From assembly GCF_001281025.1 (NCBI RefSeq), contig NZ_CP012646.1:1842345-1906344 (forward strand): a stretch of DNA of 64,000 nucleotides, in the 5' to 3' direction. The position numbers and the translations under genes were made by a program. Below, piece by piece: positions 45,864-56,217 of this stretch. Each line of letters starts with the position of its first letter. The first letter of the stretch is position 1. The notes under the pieces were generated by a model, which was given only the letters and a program-made list of their open reading frames with translations, had not been told where the DNA came from and searched no databases. The stretch comes from Streptococcus mitis (GTDB lineage Bacteria > Bacillota > Bacilli > Lactobacillales > Streptococcaceae).

Positions 45864-46664
45864 CTATACATCTCGATTTTTCTGGCAATAATCATTAACC
45901 GATAAATATGTCTGTGAATCACCCAGCGACTCCGCTATGTCCATAATCCGCGGTGGTAGTAATCCCACTCGCTGGACAAGTTCGTGATTGCTGAACAATT
46001 CCCGTGGACTGCCGGCGAAGCCAAACTTCCCGTGTTCCATAACATACACCGACTCAAACTCGGCGGCGACCCAATCCATGTCATGGGTGATGGTCACAAC
46101 TTGGTGGCCCGAATCAGCCAACTGATGGAAAATTGCGGTCAACTTGCGCCGGCTTTCCCAATCAAGCGACATCATCGGCTCATCAAATAAATAAATCGCC
46201 GGATCCACTGCCAAAACTGTGGCAACGCTCAACAGCTTGCGTTCCGACAATGACAGGTCATATGGACTTTCAGCTGTTTTATCATCCAAGCCAACTCTTT
46301 TTAGAGCCGCTAAAGCCCGCCTCGTAATCGTGTCGTGGTCATCCATGACCTGCGCGACATTCCACTCCACCTCTCGTTGAACGGTCGGGTTGAAAAGCTG
46401 ATCGTCAGGATTCTGAAAAGTAATCCCAACCTTCAGTAACTTTTCTACTGGTTTAAGATCATTAAAATTTTCTCCATCGATCTTAATCACACCGGTTTGT
46501 GGTGTCAGCAAACCCGTCAACAATTTGAAGAGCGTTGATTTGCCGGCACCATTTTGGCCGACAATCGCCACCATCGGATCGGTGAAGTGTTTGTCTTCAA
46601 CATCCAAGCTAAAGGACCGTTCCGGATAAGTGAACGTCAGGTGGCTCAGTTCAATTGTGGACAT
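45864..46664 (-). CDS. ECF transporter ATPase, degenerate signature
   Basis: Cytoplasmic ATPase subunit of an energy-coupling-factor importer, 266 residues. Walker A GQNGAGKST, Q-loop QNPDDQLF, Walker B YLFDEPMMSLD with catalytic Glu, and the switch His (TITHDMDW) are intact, but the signature LSGGQ is replaced by LSLSE (in YDLSLSERKLLSVA). The partner ATPase upstream has the reverse set of changes. AAGGAGGTTCGTT before the ATG lies inside the upstream gene, which overlaps by 14 bases. GC content is higher than in streptococcal neighbours. Confidence 0.85.
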   Translation of the reverse strand: MSTIELSHLTFTYPERSFSLDVEDKHFTDPMVAIVGQNGAGKSTLFKLLTGLLTPQTGVIKIDGENFNDLKPVEKLLKVGITFQNPDDQLFNPTVQREVEWNVAQVMDDHDTITRRALAALKRVGLDDKTAESPYDLSLSERKLLSVATVLAVDPAIYLFDEPMMSLDWESRRKLTAIFHQLADSGHQVVTITHDMDWVAAEFESVYVMEHGKFGFAGSPRELFSNHELVQRVGLLPPRIMDIAESLGDSQTYLSVNDYCQKNRDV

Positions 46665-47487
46665 AACGAACCTCCTTCAGATCAGCGTAATTCACCGGAT
46701 ACCGGCCATCAGCCAAGTGCCAATCCATTTTTTGAGCAAGTTGCTGGATTGTCGGGGCTGGAATCTGCCAGTCAGCTGCCAAATGATTAAACACTTCACC
46801 CGGCCGGCCCTGGGCTACCATTTGACCCTCGTGCAGCACCCACACAACGTCGGCGACTTCGCACAAATCGTCAATTTCACTGGTGACAATGAAGACAGTC
46901 GTCTCTTTGACTTGGGCCAGCCATTGGAAAAATTGCCGGCGGCCAAGGGGATCCATCTCACTGGTCGGATCATCCATAATCAAAACAGCCGGATTAGCCA
47001 CAATCGCCGTGGCAATTGCCAACCGCTGGATCTGACCACCGGAAAGGCTCTCGGGACGCAAATTCAGCTGTTCAATCAACCCCATTTGCATGGCAACTTC
47101 TTCAACCCGTTTTTGAATCAGTCCTTCAGCCATTCCCTGATTAATCAAGTCAAAGGCGATTTCATCGGCAACCGTGTCTGCCAACCCGCTTAGTTGGCCA
47201 GCTGGATTTTGCAGTACAACTCCATTCATGGCATTATAAACGGGCCAATTGTCGGACACTCGCTGGCCAAACATGTGCCAATCGCCCTCAATCTCAGCAG
47301 ACACAATTTTGGGAATGACCCCTGCCAGCACACGGCACAAAGTCGATTTGCCGGAGTGGCTATTCCCGATAATCCCAACCACCTGGCCAGCATGAACCTC
47401 CGCGTTAATCTGACGCAGTTGTGGTTGCTCAGTACCCGGATAACGGGTAGTCAAATTTTCAATTACAATCCGTTTATCTTCGTCCAT
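46651..47487 (-). CDS. ECF transporter ATPase, degenerate Walker B and switch
   Basis: Second ATPase subunit, 278 residues. Walker A GNSHSGKST and signature LSGGQIQR are canonical; Walker B VLIMDDPTSEMD has Asp in place of the catalytic Glu, and the switch region IVTSEIDD lacks His. With the partner, one composite ATP site is fully canonical (partner Walker motifs with this signature) and the other is degenerate. The ATG at 47487 is preferred over a GTG three codons upstream. It overlaps ecfT by 25 bases. Confidence 0.83.
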   Translation of the reverse strand: MDEDKRIVIENLTTRYPGTEQPQLRQINAEVHAGQVVGIIGNSHSGKSTLCRVLAGVIPKIVSAEIEGDWHMFGQRVSDNWPVYNAMNGVVLQNPAGQLSGLADTVADEIAFDLINQGMAEGLIQKRVEEVAMQMGLIEQLNLRPESLSGGQIQRLAIATAIVANPAVLIMDDPTSEMDPLGRRQFFQWLAQVKETTVFIVTSEIDDLCEVADVVWVLHEGQMVAQGRPGEVFNHLAADWQIPAPTIQQLAQKMDWHLADGRYPVNYADLKEVRYVHN

Positions 47488-48257
47488 ATCTTCCACCCAA
47501 TCAATAAAATTGCCAATCCAGTCAGACCAATGTGCAGCGTCCGCGACAGGCGATACACGCGCTGGGAGGTTCTGACAGTCCGGTTGAGATTATCAAAACC
47601 TCTCAGTTGGAGAGAAATCGACCTCGTCATCGATTGATCCAAGGTCTTAATCACCAATGGAATTAGAACCGGCAGGACTGACTTTAATTTCTGAATCAAC
47701 GTTTTTTGCGGATTGGTTCCGCGAACTTTTTGTGCCTGCTGGATTTTCCGCATATTGCGCATCATTTCCGGCAAAATATAACACACCGACATCAGAACGT
47801 AGACGGTTTTATAAGACAATCCGGACAGTTCCAAATAGGCCGCGTTTTCTGAAATACTCGTGGTCACCATAAAAAAGCCACTGGTCAAAATAATCACCAA
47901 TACTCGACAACCCAGAGTGGTGGCGTAAATCAGGCCTTCTTTGTAGAACGACACCCCAAGCACAGAAAACAGCACAGTTTGATTCCGACTGTAAAATAAG
48001 CCTTGGATGATCAGCATGGTGCAAATCAGAAACAGGCTGAATCCCAGCGCCTTAAAGGTGGTAGAACTCAATTTGGAAAATAACAATAGCAGTGTTGCGA
48101 CAAGAATTAATCCGGCCTGAAGCAATAAATTCATACTGGCAAAGCTCAACAACGTCATGTCCAAGATGAACAAGATCTTAGTAATCGGATCGATCACCTG
48201 GTACCACTTGAGCTTGACCCGTGGCGCTCCAGAAATCAATGTTTTATCAGTCATCAT
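47463..48257 (-). CDS. ECF transporter transmembrane subunit (EcfT)
   Basis: Membrane coupling subunit of 264 residues with about five hydrophobic segments and the two coupling motifs of EcfT, KVRGTNPQ and LQLRGFDN, which contact the ATPases. It overlaps both neighbours, so the four genes are translated together. A dedicated EcfT-ATPase set next to a single S component makes this a group I importer. Confidence 0.84.
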   Translation of the reverse strand: MMTDKTLISGAPRVKLKWYQVIDPITKILFILDMTLLSFASMNLLLQAGLILVATLLLLFSKLSSTTFKALGFSLFLICTMLIIQGLFYSRNQTVLFSVLGVSFYKEGLIYATTLGCRVLVIILTSGFFMVTTSISENAAYLELSGLSYKTVYVLMSVCYILPEMMRNMRKIQQAQKVRGTNPQKTLIQKLKSVLPVLIPLVIKTLDQSMTRSISLQLRGFDNLNRTVRTSQRVYRLSRTLHIGLTGLAILLIGWKIWTKINGL

Positions 48258-48856
48258 TTATCATCGCTAAAGAAGTGCACCATCCGCTTCGGCAGCTGAC
48301 GATAGATGAAGAATGACAGGTAGGCCACGCAGACTTTATCCAAAATATCCAAGACAAACTCATCGGTAAATGAGGCCAGCCACACTGGTGCATGATTGGC
48401 GACCATTACCGCAAACAATGAGTCACCCCAAGCGATACCGGTCTGACCACCCCAAAAGATGACGTTGAGTGGCGTTGAAATGACAGCTGAAACGATGGCA
48501 ATAATAATAGCAGAAACAAATACTCGTCGCGCTGACGAGAACCACCCATTGGCGTGCAAAACTCCGACAGCAATCCCAATTCCGATGCTGGTAATCGCAT
48601 ACACGGTTGAAATTGGCGATAAGGTCAGCCCATAGATCAGGTTGTTGATGAAACCACTAATGGCACCGGCAACCGGCCCAGCCAACATGCTGGTAAGAAA
48701 GGTTCCCAAAGACCCCAGCCAAACGGGCAACTTTAATCCCTCCGCCAAGGCTTTGGCAACATAGTTAATCCCCACGGCAGCGGGAATCAAAGTCATGGTG
48801 GCAGCACTTAACTTAAATTTCCACATACTGGTACGATGAATCGGTTCTGTTTTCAT
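48254..48856 (-). CDS. ECF transporter substrate-binding (S) component, substrate unknown
   Basis: Membrane protein of 200 residues with about six hydrophobic segments. The first helix carries FKLSAATMTLIPAAVGINYV, then LPVWLGSLGTFLTSMLAGPV, GAISGFINNLIYGLT, and the end DILDKVCVAYLSFFIYRQLP, all typical of S components of vitamin transporters. I do not recognise the vitamin; candidates are thiamine or pyrimidine precursors, folates or cobalt-free corrinoid parts. AAAAGGAGAAGATT precedes the ATG. It is the first gene of the operon. Confidence 0.72.
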   Translation of the reverse strand: MKTEPIHRTSMWKFKLSAATMTLIPAAVGINYVAKALAEGLKLPVWLGSLGTFLTSMLAGPVAGAISGFINNLIYGLTLSPISTVYAITSIGIGIAVGVLHANGWFSSARRVFVSAIIIAIVSAVISTPLNVIFWGGQTGIAWGDSLFAVMVANHAPVWLASFTDEFVLDILDKVCVAYLSFFIYRQLPKRMVHFFSDDK

Positions 48857-48960
48857 AATCTTCTCCTTTTGTTTTTAAAGAGCCGTGTCTGGATAGACTT
48901 TCGGACGCAACGCTCTATTATATATCTACTGAACTGTCTATACACAAGATTTCCATCCTT
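48857..48960 (-). promoter_or_regulatory. ECF operon leader with inverted repeats and -10 box
   Basis: A minus-strand TATAAT (complement of 48917-48922) abuts a nested inverted repeat: AGAGC (outer, 48912-48916) with GCTCT (48879-48883), CGT with ACG, and an inner GTCT-ATCC-AGAC. If transcription starts a few bases downstream of the TATAAT the outer stem would be partly lost, so it could be a DNA operator instead of an RNA fold. No known riboswitch pattern was recognised. Confidence 0.4.
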
Positions 48961-49119
48961 AGTCGACATGAGCTGGGAATCTTTATTTGTTAAGTAGTTC
49001 ACAACACATTATACACCTATTTTGTGAATAGTCAAGTGTATTTACAGTAAAATTTTAGAAAATCCTAAAAATTTCCTCTTATTTTCCATTTAAAAATGAA
49101 AATCATTAATTCTGACACC
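48961..49119. other. AT-rich DNA right of the ECF operon
   Basis: No gene. Base composition returns to the streptococcal level here, so the island border is probably within or left of this stretch. No target-site duplication matching the left edge was found by eye. Confidence 0.4.
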
Positions 49120-49155
49120 AAAAAAGCCCAGACAACATTGTCTGAGCAGTTTTCT
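49120..49155 (-). terminator. Terminator of the proV-proWX operon
   Basis: CAGACAA-CA-TTGTCTG lies within GCCCAGACAACATTGTCTGA; read on the minus strand the stem is followed by GCTTTTTTGG. It lies about 45 bases after the proWX stop. Confidence 0.75.
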
Positions 49156-49194
49156 ATATGGTCGTTTAACAAAGTTGAGTTTGACATTTTCAAA

Positions 49195-51436
<2,242 letters not shown>

Positions 51437-51450
51437 TCTGTATCCTCAAT

Positions 51451-51653
51451 TTAAAACTTCCCTCGATTGGTCAGGTCTTCTACCTTAGGCATGACTTCCT
51501 TATTATCCCAATTCTCCACAATTTTTCCATTTTCTAGACGGAAAATATCGTACTGGGCATAGGCAACTCCATCAATCAGAGTCTGACCATAGCTAACCAC
51601 ATAGTTTCCTTGTCCTAAGAGTTGGAAAACAAAGTCAAAAGTGGCCTTTACTT
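51451..51653 (-). pseudogene. SnoaL/NTF2-like protein, C-terminal fragment
   Basis: Minus-strand frame KATFDFVFQLLGQGNYVVSY, then GQTLIDGVAYAQYDIFRLEN, GKIVENWDNKEVMPKVEDLT and NRGKF-stop. This is the closing half of a SnoaL-like cone-fold protein (YDIFRLENGKIVEHWD is its hallmark). No start codon is present; the N-terminal half is missing. It sits between marR and proV. Confidence 0.72.
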
Positions 51654-51676
51654 ATAAACAGCTAATTTACTCCATT

Positions 51677-52120
51677 TTAAACCTCATTTTCCTCCTCTTT
51701 CAGATTAGCCAAAATTCTTTCTTGAAAGGCTTCAAACTGCCGAATTTCTTTCTCTGAAAATCCTTTGTAAAAAATCGTATCCAATTTCTGATTGACACGT
51801 TGCCCCACTTCTTTTTGCGACTGCCCCAACTCTGTTAAAACCAAATACTTCTTACGCTTATCTTCTCCACAAGGACTAATAGTTACAAGATTTTGTTCCT
51901 CTAGCTTTTTAATCATCGTCGTCAGTGTATTATTAGCAAGCCCAGTTGCCAGAGCAATATCTGTCGCAGTTGCGCAACCAGTTTTACTATTCCATAAAAC
52001 CGCTAAAATCTTCCCCTGTTCACTCCGATAAAGAGCTTCAGAATCTTGGTTCACTAACTTTTGAAAAATCCGTCCATTCAACAAACGAATATGATGGGCT
52101 ACCAAATGACTATCTTTCAT
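51677..52120 (-). CDS. MarR family transcriptional regulator
   Basis: Winged-helix regulator of 147 residues. The DNA-binding part is GCATATDIALATGLANNTLTTMIKKLEEQNLV with the wing CGEDKRKKYLVLT; three Cys residues are present, two of which might sense oxidants. GGAGGTGTC precedes the ATG. Two TTTCGAT-type palindromes flank its promoter. Downstream, on the same strand, lies a SnoaL-like remnant, so part of its regulon may be lost. Confidence 0.88.
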   Translation of the reverse strand: MKDSHLVAHHIRLLNGRIFQKLVNQDSEALYRSEQGKILAVLWNSKTGCATATDIALATGLANNTLTTMIKKLEEQNLVTISPCGEDKRKKYLVLTELGQSQKEVGQRVNQKLDTIFYKGFSEKEIRQFEAFQERILANLKEEENEV

Positions 52121-52135
52121 GACACCTCCAATTTA

Positions 52136-52208
52136 TTTCGATATCGAAACGAATAAAATGATTGTAACACTCATCGTTCTAACTGTCAACTATTTCGATT
52201 TAGAAATA
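52136..52208 (-). promoter_or_regulatory. marR promoter flanked by two palindromes
   Basis: TTGACA (complement of 52184-52189), 17 bases, TACAAT (complement of 52161-52166). A perfect palindrome TTTCGATATCGAAA (52136-52149) lies between the promoter and marR, and a related inverted repeat TATTTCGATTTAGAAATA (52191-52208) lies just upstream of the -35. Probable autorepression by MarR. Confidence 0.8.
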
Positions 52209-52223
52209 ATTTTTCCCAGTAAA

Positions 52224-52255
52224 AAAATCTCCTATACAAGGTAGAAGATTTTACT
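52224..52255 (-). terminator. Terminator after tacL
   Basis: On the minus strand AAATCTTCTA pairs with TAGGAGATTT (one wobble), followed by T residues, ten bases after the tacL stop. Confidence 0.7.
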
Positions 52256-52264
52256 CTTATATAC

Positions 52265-53458
52265 TTAATCCGTCATGTCCGATACCAAAGTTCGATGCTC
52301 TAAGGGAATACTGCACATAACTAGCAAGAAAATGAAACCAGACTGAATCCAGAAGAGGGCCAAGTCAAAGATTCCGTGCACAGCAACCACTGTAAGGAAA
52401 GATAGATAAAGACCAATAATCGGACGTTTCCCCGACTCCTGACTCATATCCATCATCAAGCGAACAGGAACAACAGAAGACAAAACTAATAAAATAGTCC
52501 CCACAACTCCGTAACTCAGAATCGTATCAATATAAAGGCTGTGAGCATGTTCATGATAAGGAGCATTTATCCGAGGATACGAGTGCATGTAGGTCAATGG
52601 CCCCTCACCCCAGAAAGGATTTTGCTTAAATAAGGCCATCCCAGCATCCCAGATAGAAATTCGTTCCTCCATAGAAGAGTCTAAAGTCCCCATCCGAACT
52701 CCCAAATCACTGGAAAAGAGGAAACTCAAGCCAATCGCAAAGACCCCAATACTAAGCCAAAAGGCCTTCCAGTTTTTAATGGTCGTAAAGAGATAGATGA
52801 TTGCTCCAGCGATAATAGCAGGAAAGGCAGTTCGATTTTGAGTAAAGTTCAAACCAAAGAGATTCACAAAGCCTGCAAACACACAGAATACTTTCAACCA
52901 ATTCAATTTGGTCGTTGTAAACAGATAGAAAGCAATCATGATACAGAAACAACAAATAATTCCATAATAATTAGGATTAAAGAAGGTCACTTCTGCACGA
53001 TTCTGATGCCACACCTGCATATTGGGTGAAAGAAAAGCATAGTTAAATTTCTTCACAATTTGGAAATGTTCTAAACTCGCAAAAGCAGCTGACAAGACGC
53101 TACCAAACAAGACGAGCTGCAAAATCAATCGAAAGAATTTATGTGATAAAATCGACTGATAATGCAAAAAGAAAACAGTAAATAGAAAAATTCCTACTGA
53201 AGCCACAACTCCCATCCAATTTTGTGCAAAAACAGATATAACAGTACTATAGCCAAGAAAAAGAAGCAGCATCGGATGCTCCCCCATTTTCTGAAGAATA
53301 CTTTTCATGTCTCCTGTAAAAATCAAACTAATAATATATAAACAGAATACAACTACAAAAAGATAAAAGGGTAAAAAGATACTCAGGATAATTCCCAATA
53401 AAATCAGCTCTTTACTAGACAACCCTTTCAGCTTTTCAATAAAGCCTATTGATTTCAA
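52265..53458 (-). CDS. tacL: Lipoteichoic acid ligase TacL (O-antigen ligase family)
   Basis: Polytopic membrane protein of 397 residues with about ten to twelve hydrophobic segments and the Wzy_C domain. The long extracytoplasmic loop holds EERISIWDAGMALFKQNPFW, GEGPLTYMHSYP and HEHAHSLYIDTILSYGVVG, the conserved His-rich motif of the ligase family. In pneumococcus the gene in this position next to gtfA (also called rafX) joins teichoic-acid chains to the glycolipid anchor. The start is a TTG with AAAGGA seven bases upstream; no ATG is available near it. Confidence 0.83.
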   Translation of the reverse strand: MKSIGFIEKLKGLSSKELILLGIILSIFLPFYLFVVVFCLYIISLIFTGDMKSILQKMGEHPMLLLFLGYSTVISVFAQNWMGVVASVGIFLFTVFFLHYQSILSHKFFRLILQLVLFGSVLSAAFASLEHFQIVKKFNYAFLSPNMQVWHQNRAEVTFFNPNYYGIICCFCIMIAFYLFTTTKLNWLKVFCVFAGFVNLFGLNFTQNRTAFPAIIAGAIIYLFTTIKNWKAFWLSIGVFAIGLSFLFSSDLGVRMGTLDSSMEERISIWDAGMALFKQNPFWGEGPLTYMHSYPRINAPYHEHAHSLYIDTILSYGVVGTILLVLSSVVPVRLMMDMSQESGKRPIIGLYLSFLTVVAVHGIFDLALFWIQSGFIFLLVMCSIPLEHRTLVSDMTD

Positions 53459-53600
53459 AATGAATCCTTTCTCTCCAAATCAGTTGATTCAGATAATAGT
53501 AAGCTACCCTTTATTGTACCACTTTTTTAGCAATTTGAAAACAAAGGAAACGTTTTCTAAAATAAAAACCCTATTTTATCAACCATATCAAGTCAAGGCT

Positions 53601-55043
53601 TCAAAATGTTACTTCAATTCCATTCTCAATTACCCGATAAGTCTGATTTTGCAGATCAATTTCTGCTACTGCTGTTACGGACTTATCTTTATTTTGACGT
53701 TTGATTACAATGCTGTGGGCTGTTGGTGTTTCAACGTCAATAGTTCCTTCTAGATCAAAGGCTTCTGAACGGTTACGGAAAGAAAATAGATTGAGAAGTG
53801 CCTTCACTACGGGACGTTGGACTTCTTCTGCTATTTCCTCATTGCTATAGTAATGACGATTAATATTTCGACCTTCTTTAGTTTCTTCTAATAATTTCAA
53901 GTCATTCTTGCCTGCTAATAGACCTACATAGTAAACTTGAGGAATACCTGGAGCAAAAGCTTGAATTAGACGAGCGAGAAAATACTTAACATCATCATCT
54001 CCAAGCGCAGAATAGTAAGTTGAATTGATTTGGTAGATATCTAAATTGTTATACTCGGCACTGGAGTACTTACGTTTGACATTAGCTCCAACCTTATAGA
54101 GTTCATTTGAAGCATAGTCAATCTCCTCATCTGTCAGGATATCCTTGACATCCACCACTCCAATCCCATCATGGGTGTCTAGCGTCGTAAATTGCTTCAT
54201 TGGGCTCATCTTTAACCACTTAGCCAAACGCTCTGTTCTGGAACTGTAAAGAGTATAAAGTGTCACCATTGGAAGAGCAAAATCATAAACATAGTAATCA
54301 TGGTCTGCTATTTTAAACTGAATCGAATAATGTTCATGAATCTCAGGTAAGAGCTCTGTCCCATACTCAGCAGCGATATCTCGAACTTTGTCCAATAAAT
54401 CCCAAATATTTGGTTCCACAAAGAAATCATTAGTATCCAATTTCTTCACTGCATAAGCAAAGGCATCTAGACGAATCAAATCACACCCATTACTTGCCAA
54501 GTGCTGAATGGTCTTACGGATAAATTCCATCGTTACTTCTTTGGTCACATCAAGATCAATCTGCTCCTCACCAAAGGTATTCCACAAATGTTCCACTGAC
54601 CCATCTTCAAACACAATCTCTTGCTTTGGTGCACGATCCTTACGCTTGTAAATTAAATCTACATCCGACTGTGTTGGACGGTTTTCTGGCCAAAACTTAT
54701 CCCAGTTTAAAAAGAGAGCTTTAAATTCACTGGCTTCATGTTTTTCTTGATAGTCCTTATAATACTTAGATTGACGAGAAATATGATTAATCATAAAGTC
54801 AAACATAAGATAATATTTTTCACCTAAACGTTTAATATCCTCCCAATCACCAAAAGCTGAGTCCACTTCGTCGTAGTCAACTGGCGCAAATCCACGATCA
54901 CCTGTTGATGGGAAAAATGGTAGAAGGTGAACTCCCCCAATAGCATCTCCAAAATGCTCTTCCAAATTCTCATATAAGTCTTTAAGATTATTTCCCAGAC
55001 TATCTGAATAGGTAATCAACATAGTTTTATTCTGAATTGACAT
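53601..55043 (-). CDS. gtfA: Sucrose phosphorylase
   Basis: Cytoplasmic GH13 enzyme of 480 residues that turns sucrose and phosphate into fructose and glucose-1-phosphate. The catalytic nucleophile Asp is in [11 protein letters not shown], the acid/base Glu in [10 protein letters not shown] and the third Asp in [11 protein letters not shown]. Sucrose released from raffinose by Aga is its substrate. The ATG at 55043 has AAAGGAGAGTAATT before it; the earlier start lies outside the conserved region. A BOX element separates it from rafG. Confidence 0.93.
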   Translation of the reverse strand: MSIQNKTMLITYSDSLGNNLKDLYENLEEHFGDAIGGVHLLPFFPSTGDRGFAPVDYDEVDSAFGDWEDIKRLGEKYYLMFDFMINHISRQSKYYKDYQEKHEASEFKALFLNWDKFWPENRPTQSDVDLIYKRKDRAPKQEIVFEDGSVEHLWNTFGEEQIDLDVTKEVTMEFIRKTIQHLASNGCDLIRLDAFAYAVKKLDTNDFFVEPNIWDLLDKVRDIAAEYGTELLPEIHEHYSIQFKIADHDYYVYDFALPMVTLYTLYSSRTERLAKWLKMSPMKQFTTLDTHDGIGVVDVKDILTDEEIDYASNELYKVGANVKRKYSSAEYNNLDIYQINSTYYSALGDDDVKYFLARLIQAFAPGIPQVYYVGLLAGKNDLKLLEETKEGRNINRHYYSNEEIAEEVQRPVVKALLNLFSFRNRSEAFDLEGTIDVETPTAHSIVIKRQNKDKSVTAVAEIDLQNQTYRVIENGIEVTF

Positions 55044-55110
55044 AATTACTCTCCTTTTTTTAATTGAAGCCAAGTCTCATATGACTTGGCTTCGTAAATC
55101 AAATTCATGT

Positions 55111-55226
55111 TATACTCTTCGAAAATCTCTTCAAATCACGTCAGCTTTATCTGCAACCTCAAAGCTGTGCTTTGAGCAACCTGCGGCTAACTTCCTAGTT
55201 TGCTCTTTGATTTTCATTGAGTATTA
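55111..55226. repeat. BOX element (boxA part and boxC)
   Basis: TATACTCTTCGAAAATCTCT (boxA start), then TTTATCTGCAACCTCAAAGC through GCTTTGAGCAACCTGCGGCT to GATTTTCATTGAGTATTA (boxC). About 116 bases with complementary ends. It sits in the rafG-gtfA gap and could fold in the mRNA. Confidence 0.85.
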
Positions 55227-55367
55227 AATCTCTGTTTATCATCAAACTCGTACTAATATAGACTGTGATAAACTAAGTACCACTTTCTTGTTTTCTACAT
55301 AGAATTATCAACAAGCTGAACCCTTCCTTTCCTCTGTGTCAGAGACTATAGATTCTATGAGCTCTTC

Positions 55368-56201
55368 TTACTTCACTGCCCCGTTGCTCATTCCTGAAAT
55401 AATATGTTTTTGGAAGATGAGGTAGACGACAGTAATTGTTATAATTCCCACAATATAGGATGCAAAGCTTGGCCCATAGTCATTAAAATACTGACCTTGG
55501 TAGTTGTACTGGAAGAGAGGCAAAGTCCACATCTTGGAATCCTTATTCAAAATTAACAATGGCAACATAAAGTCATTCCAGAACCATAATGCATTGATAA
55601 TCAAGGTTGTAGCATGCATGGGCTTCAGCATTGGAAAGATAATTCGACGGTAAGTTGTAAATCGATCAGCCCCATCAATTTCTGCAGCTTCATCTAAACT
55701 ATCTGGTACACTGATTTTAATATAACCAACATACAAGAAGAGGGTCTGTGGAATTGCATAAGTTAGATAGAGTAGTACCAACCCCCACATATTTGCCAGG
55801 CCGAGTTTGCTCATCATAACTGTGATAGGAATCATAATCACCTGAAATGGAACAAATATCCCTAAGATCAAGAGCGAATACATAATTGCAAAGGCTTTTT
55901 TCTTGGACATATTTCGAGCAATGGAATAAGCTGCAGCTGGTATAAAGAAGGCCACTACAATCAATGATAATACCGTAATAACAGCTGAATTCCAGAAATA
56001 GCCTCCAATCCCATCCGAAACCAATCGTTCATAATTGCTTAATGTAAAAGGATTGGGCAAACCAAAGAAATGATTCATGATATCCTTGGTTGTCTTGAAG
56101 GAACTAAAAACCGTTACCAACAAAGGAACAAGTATGAGAATACCACCTACTATCAAGAGGACATACTTCCAAAACTGATTCAATTTTTCTTCTTTTTTCA
56201 T
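55368..56201 (-). CDS. rafG: Raffinose ABC transporter permease
   Basis: Membrane permease of 277 residues, MalG type, with six hydrophobic segments and the EAA loop SLDEAAEIDGADRFTTYRRIIFP. The ATG at 56201 lies within 20 bases of the rafF stop and follows GGGGAGTCCTACAC; a start nine codons earlier overlaps rafF. With RafE and RafF it imports raffinose and similar alpha-galactosides. Confidence 0.9.
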   Translation of the reverse strand: MKKEEKLNQFWKYVLLIVGGILILVPLLVTVFSSFKTTKDIMNHFFGLPNPFTLSNYERLVSDGIGGYFWNSAVITVLSLIVVAFFIPAAAYSIARNMSKKKAFAIMYSLLILGIFVPFQVIMIPITVMMSKLGLANMWGLVLLYLTYAIPQTLFLYVGYIKISVPDSLDEAAEIDGADRFTTYRRIIFPMLKPMHATTLIINALWFWNDFMLPLLILNKDSKMWTLPLFQYNYQGQYFNDYGPSFASYIVGIITITVVYLIFQKHIISGMSNGAVK

Positions 56202-56217
56202 GTGTAGGACTCCCCAA

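Larger units (their letters stand above)
44271..48960. mobile_element. Foreign mosaic island: IS6 fragment, plasmid rep/hsdS remnants, ECF transporter
   Basis: Between truncated pnuC and proWX lie an IS6-type transposase fragment, the end of a lactococcal-type plasmid replication gene, its DUF536 partner, the start of an hsdS gene, and then a four-gene ECF transporter with clearly higher GC than its surroundings (runs such as GCCGGCCGGCCCTGGGCTAC). The order rep-DUF536-hsdS is that of lactococcal theta plasmids. Exact ends were not found: the left edge lies between 44233 and 44304, the right edge somewhere upstream of the ECF operon near 48920-49110. Confidence 0.72.

Noticed and set aside
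46630..47637. Long plus-strand open frames opposite the ECF genes
   Set aside because: They are reverse-strand shadows of GC-rich coding sequence; the minus-strand frames carry Walker and signature motifs.
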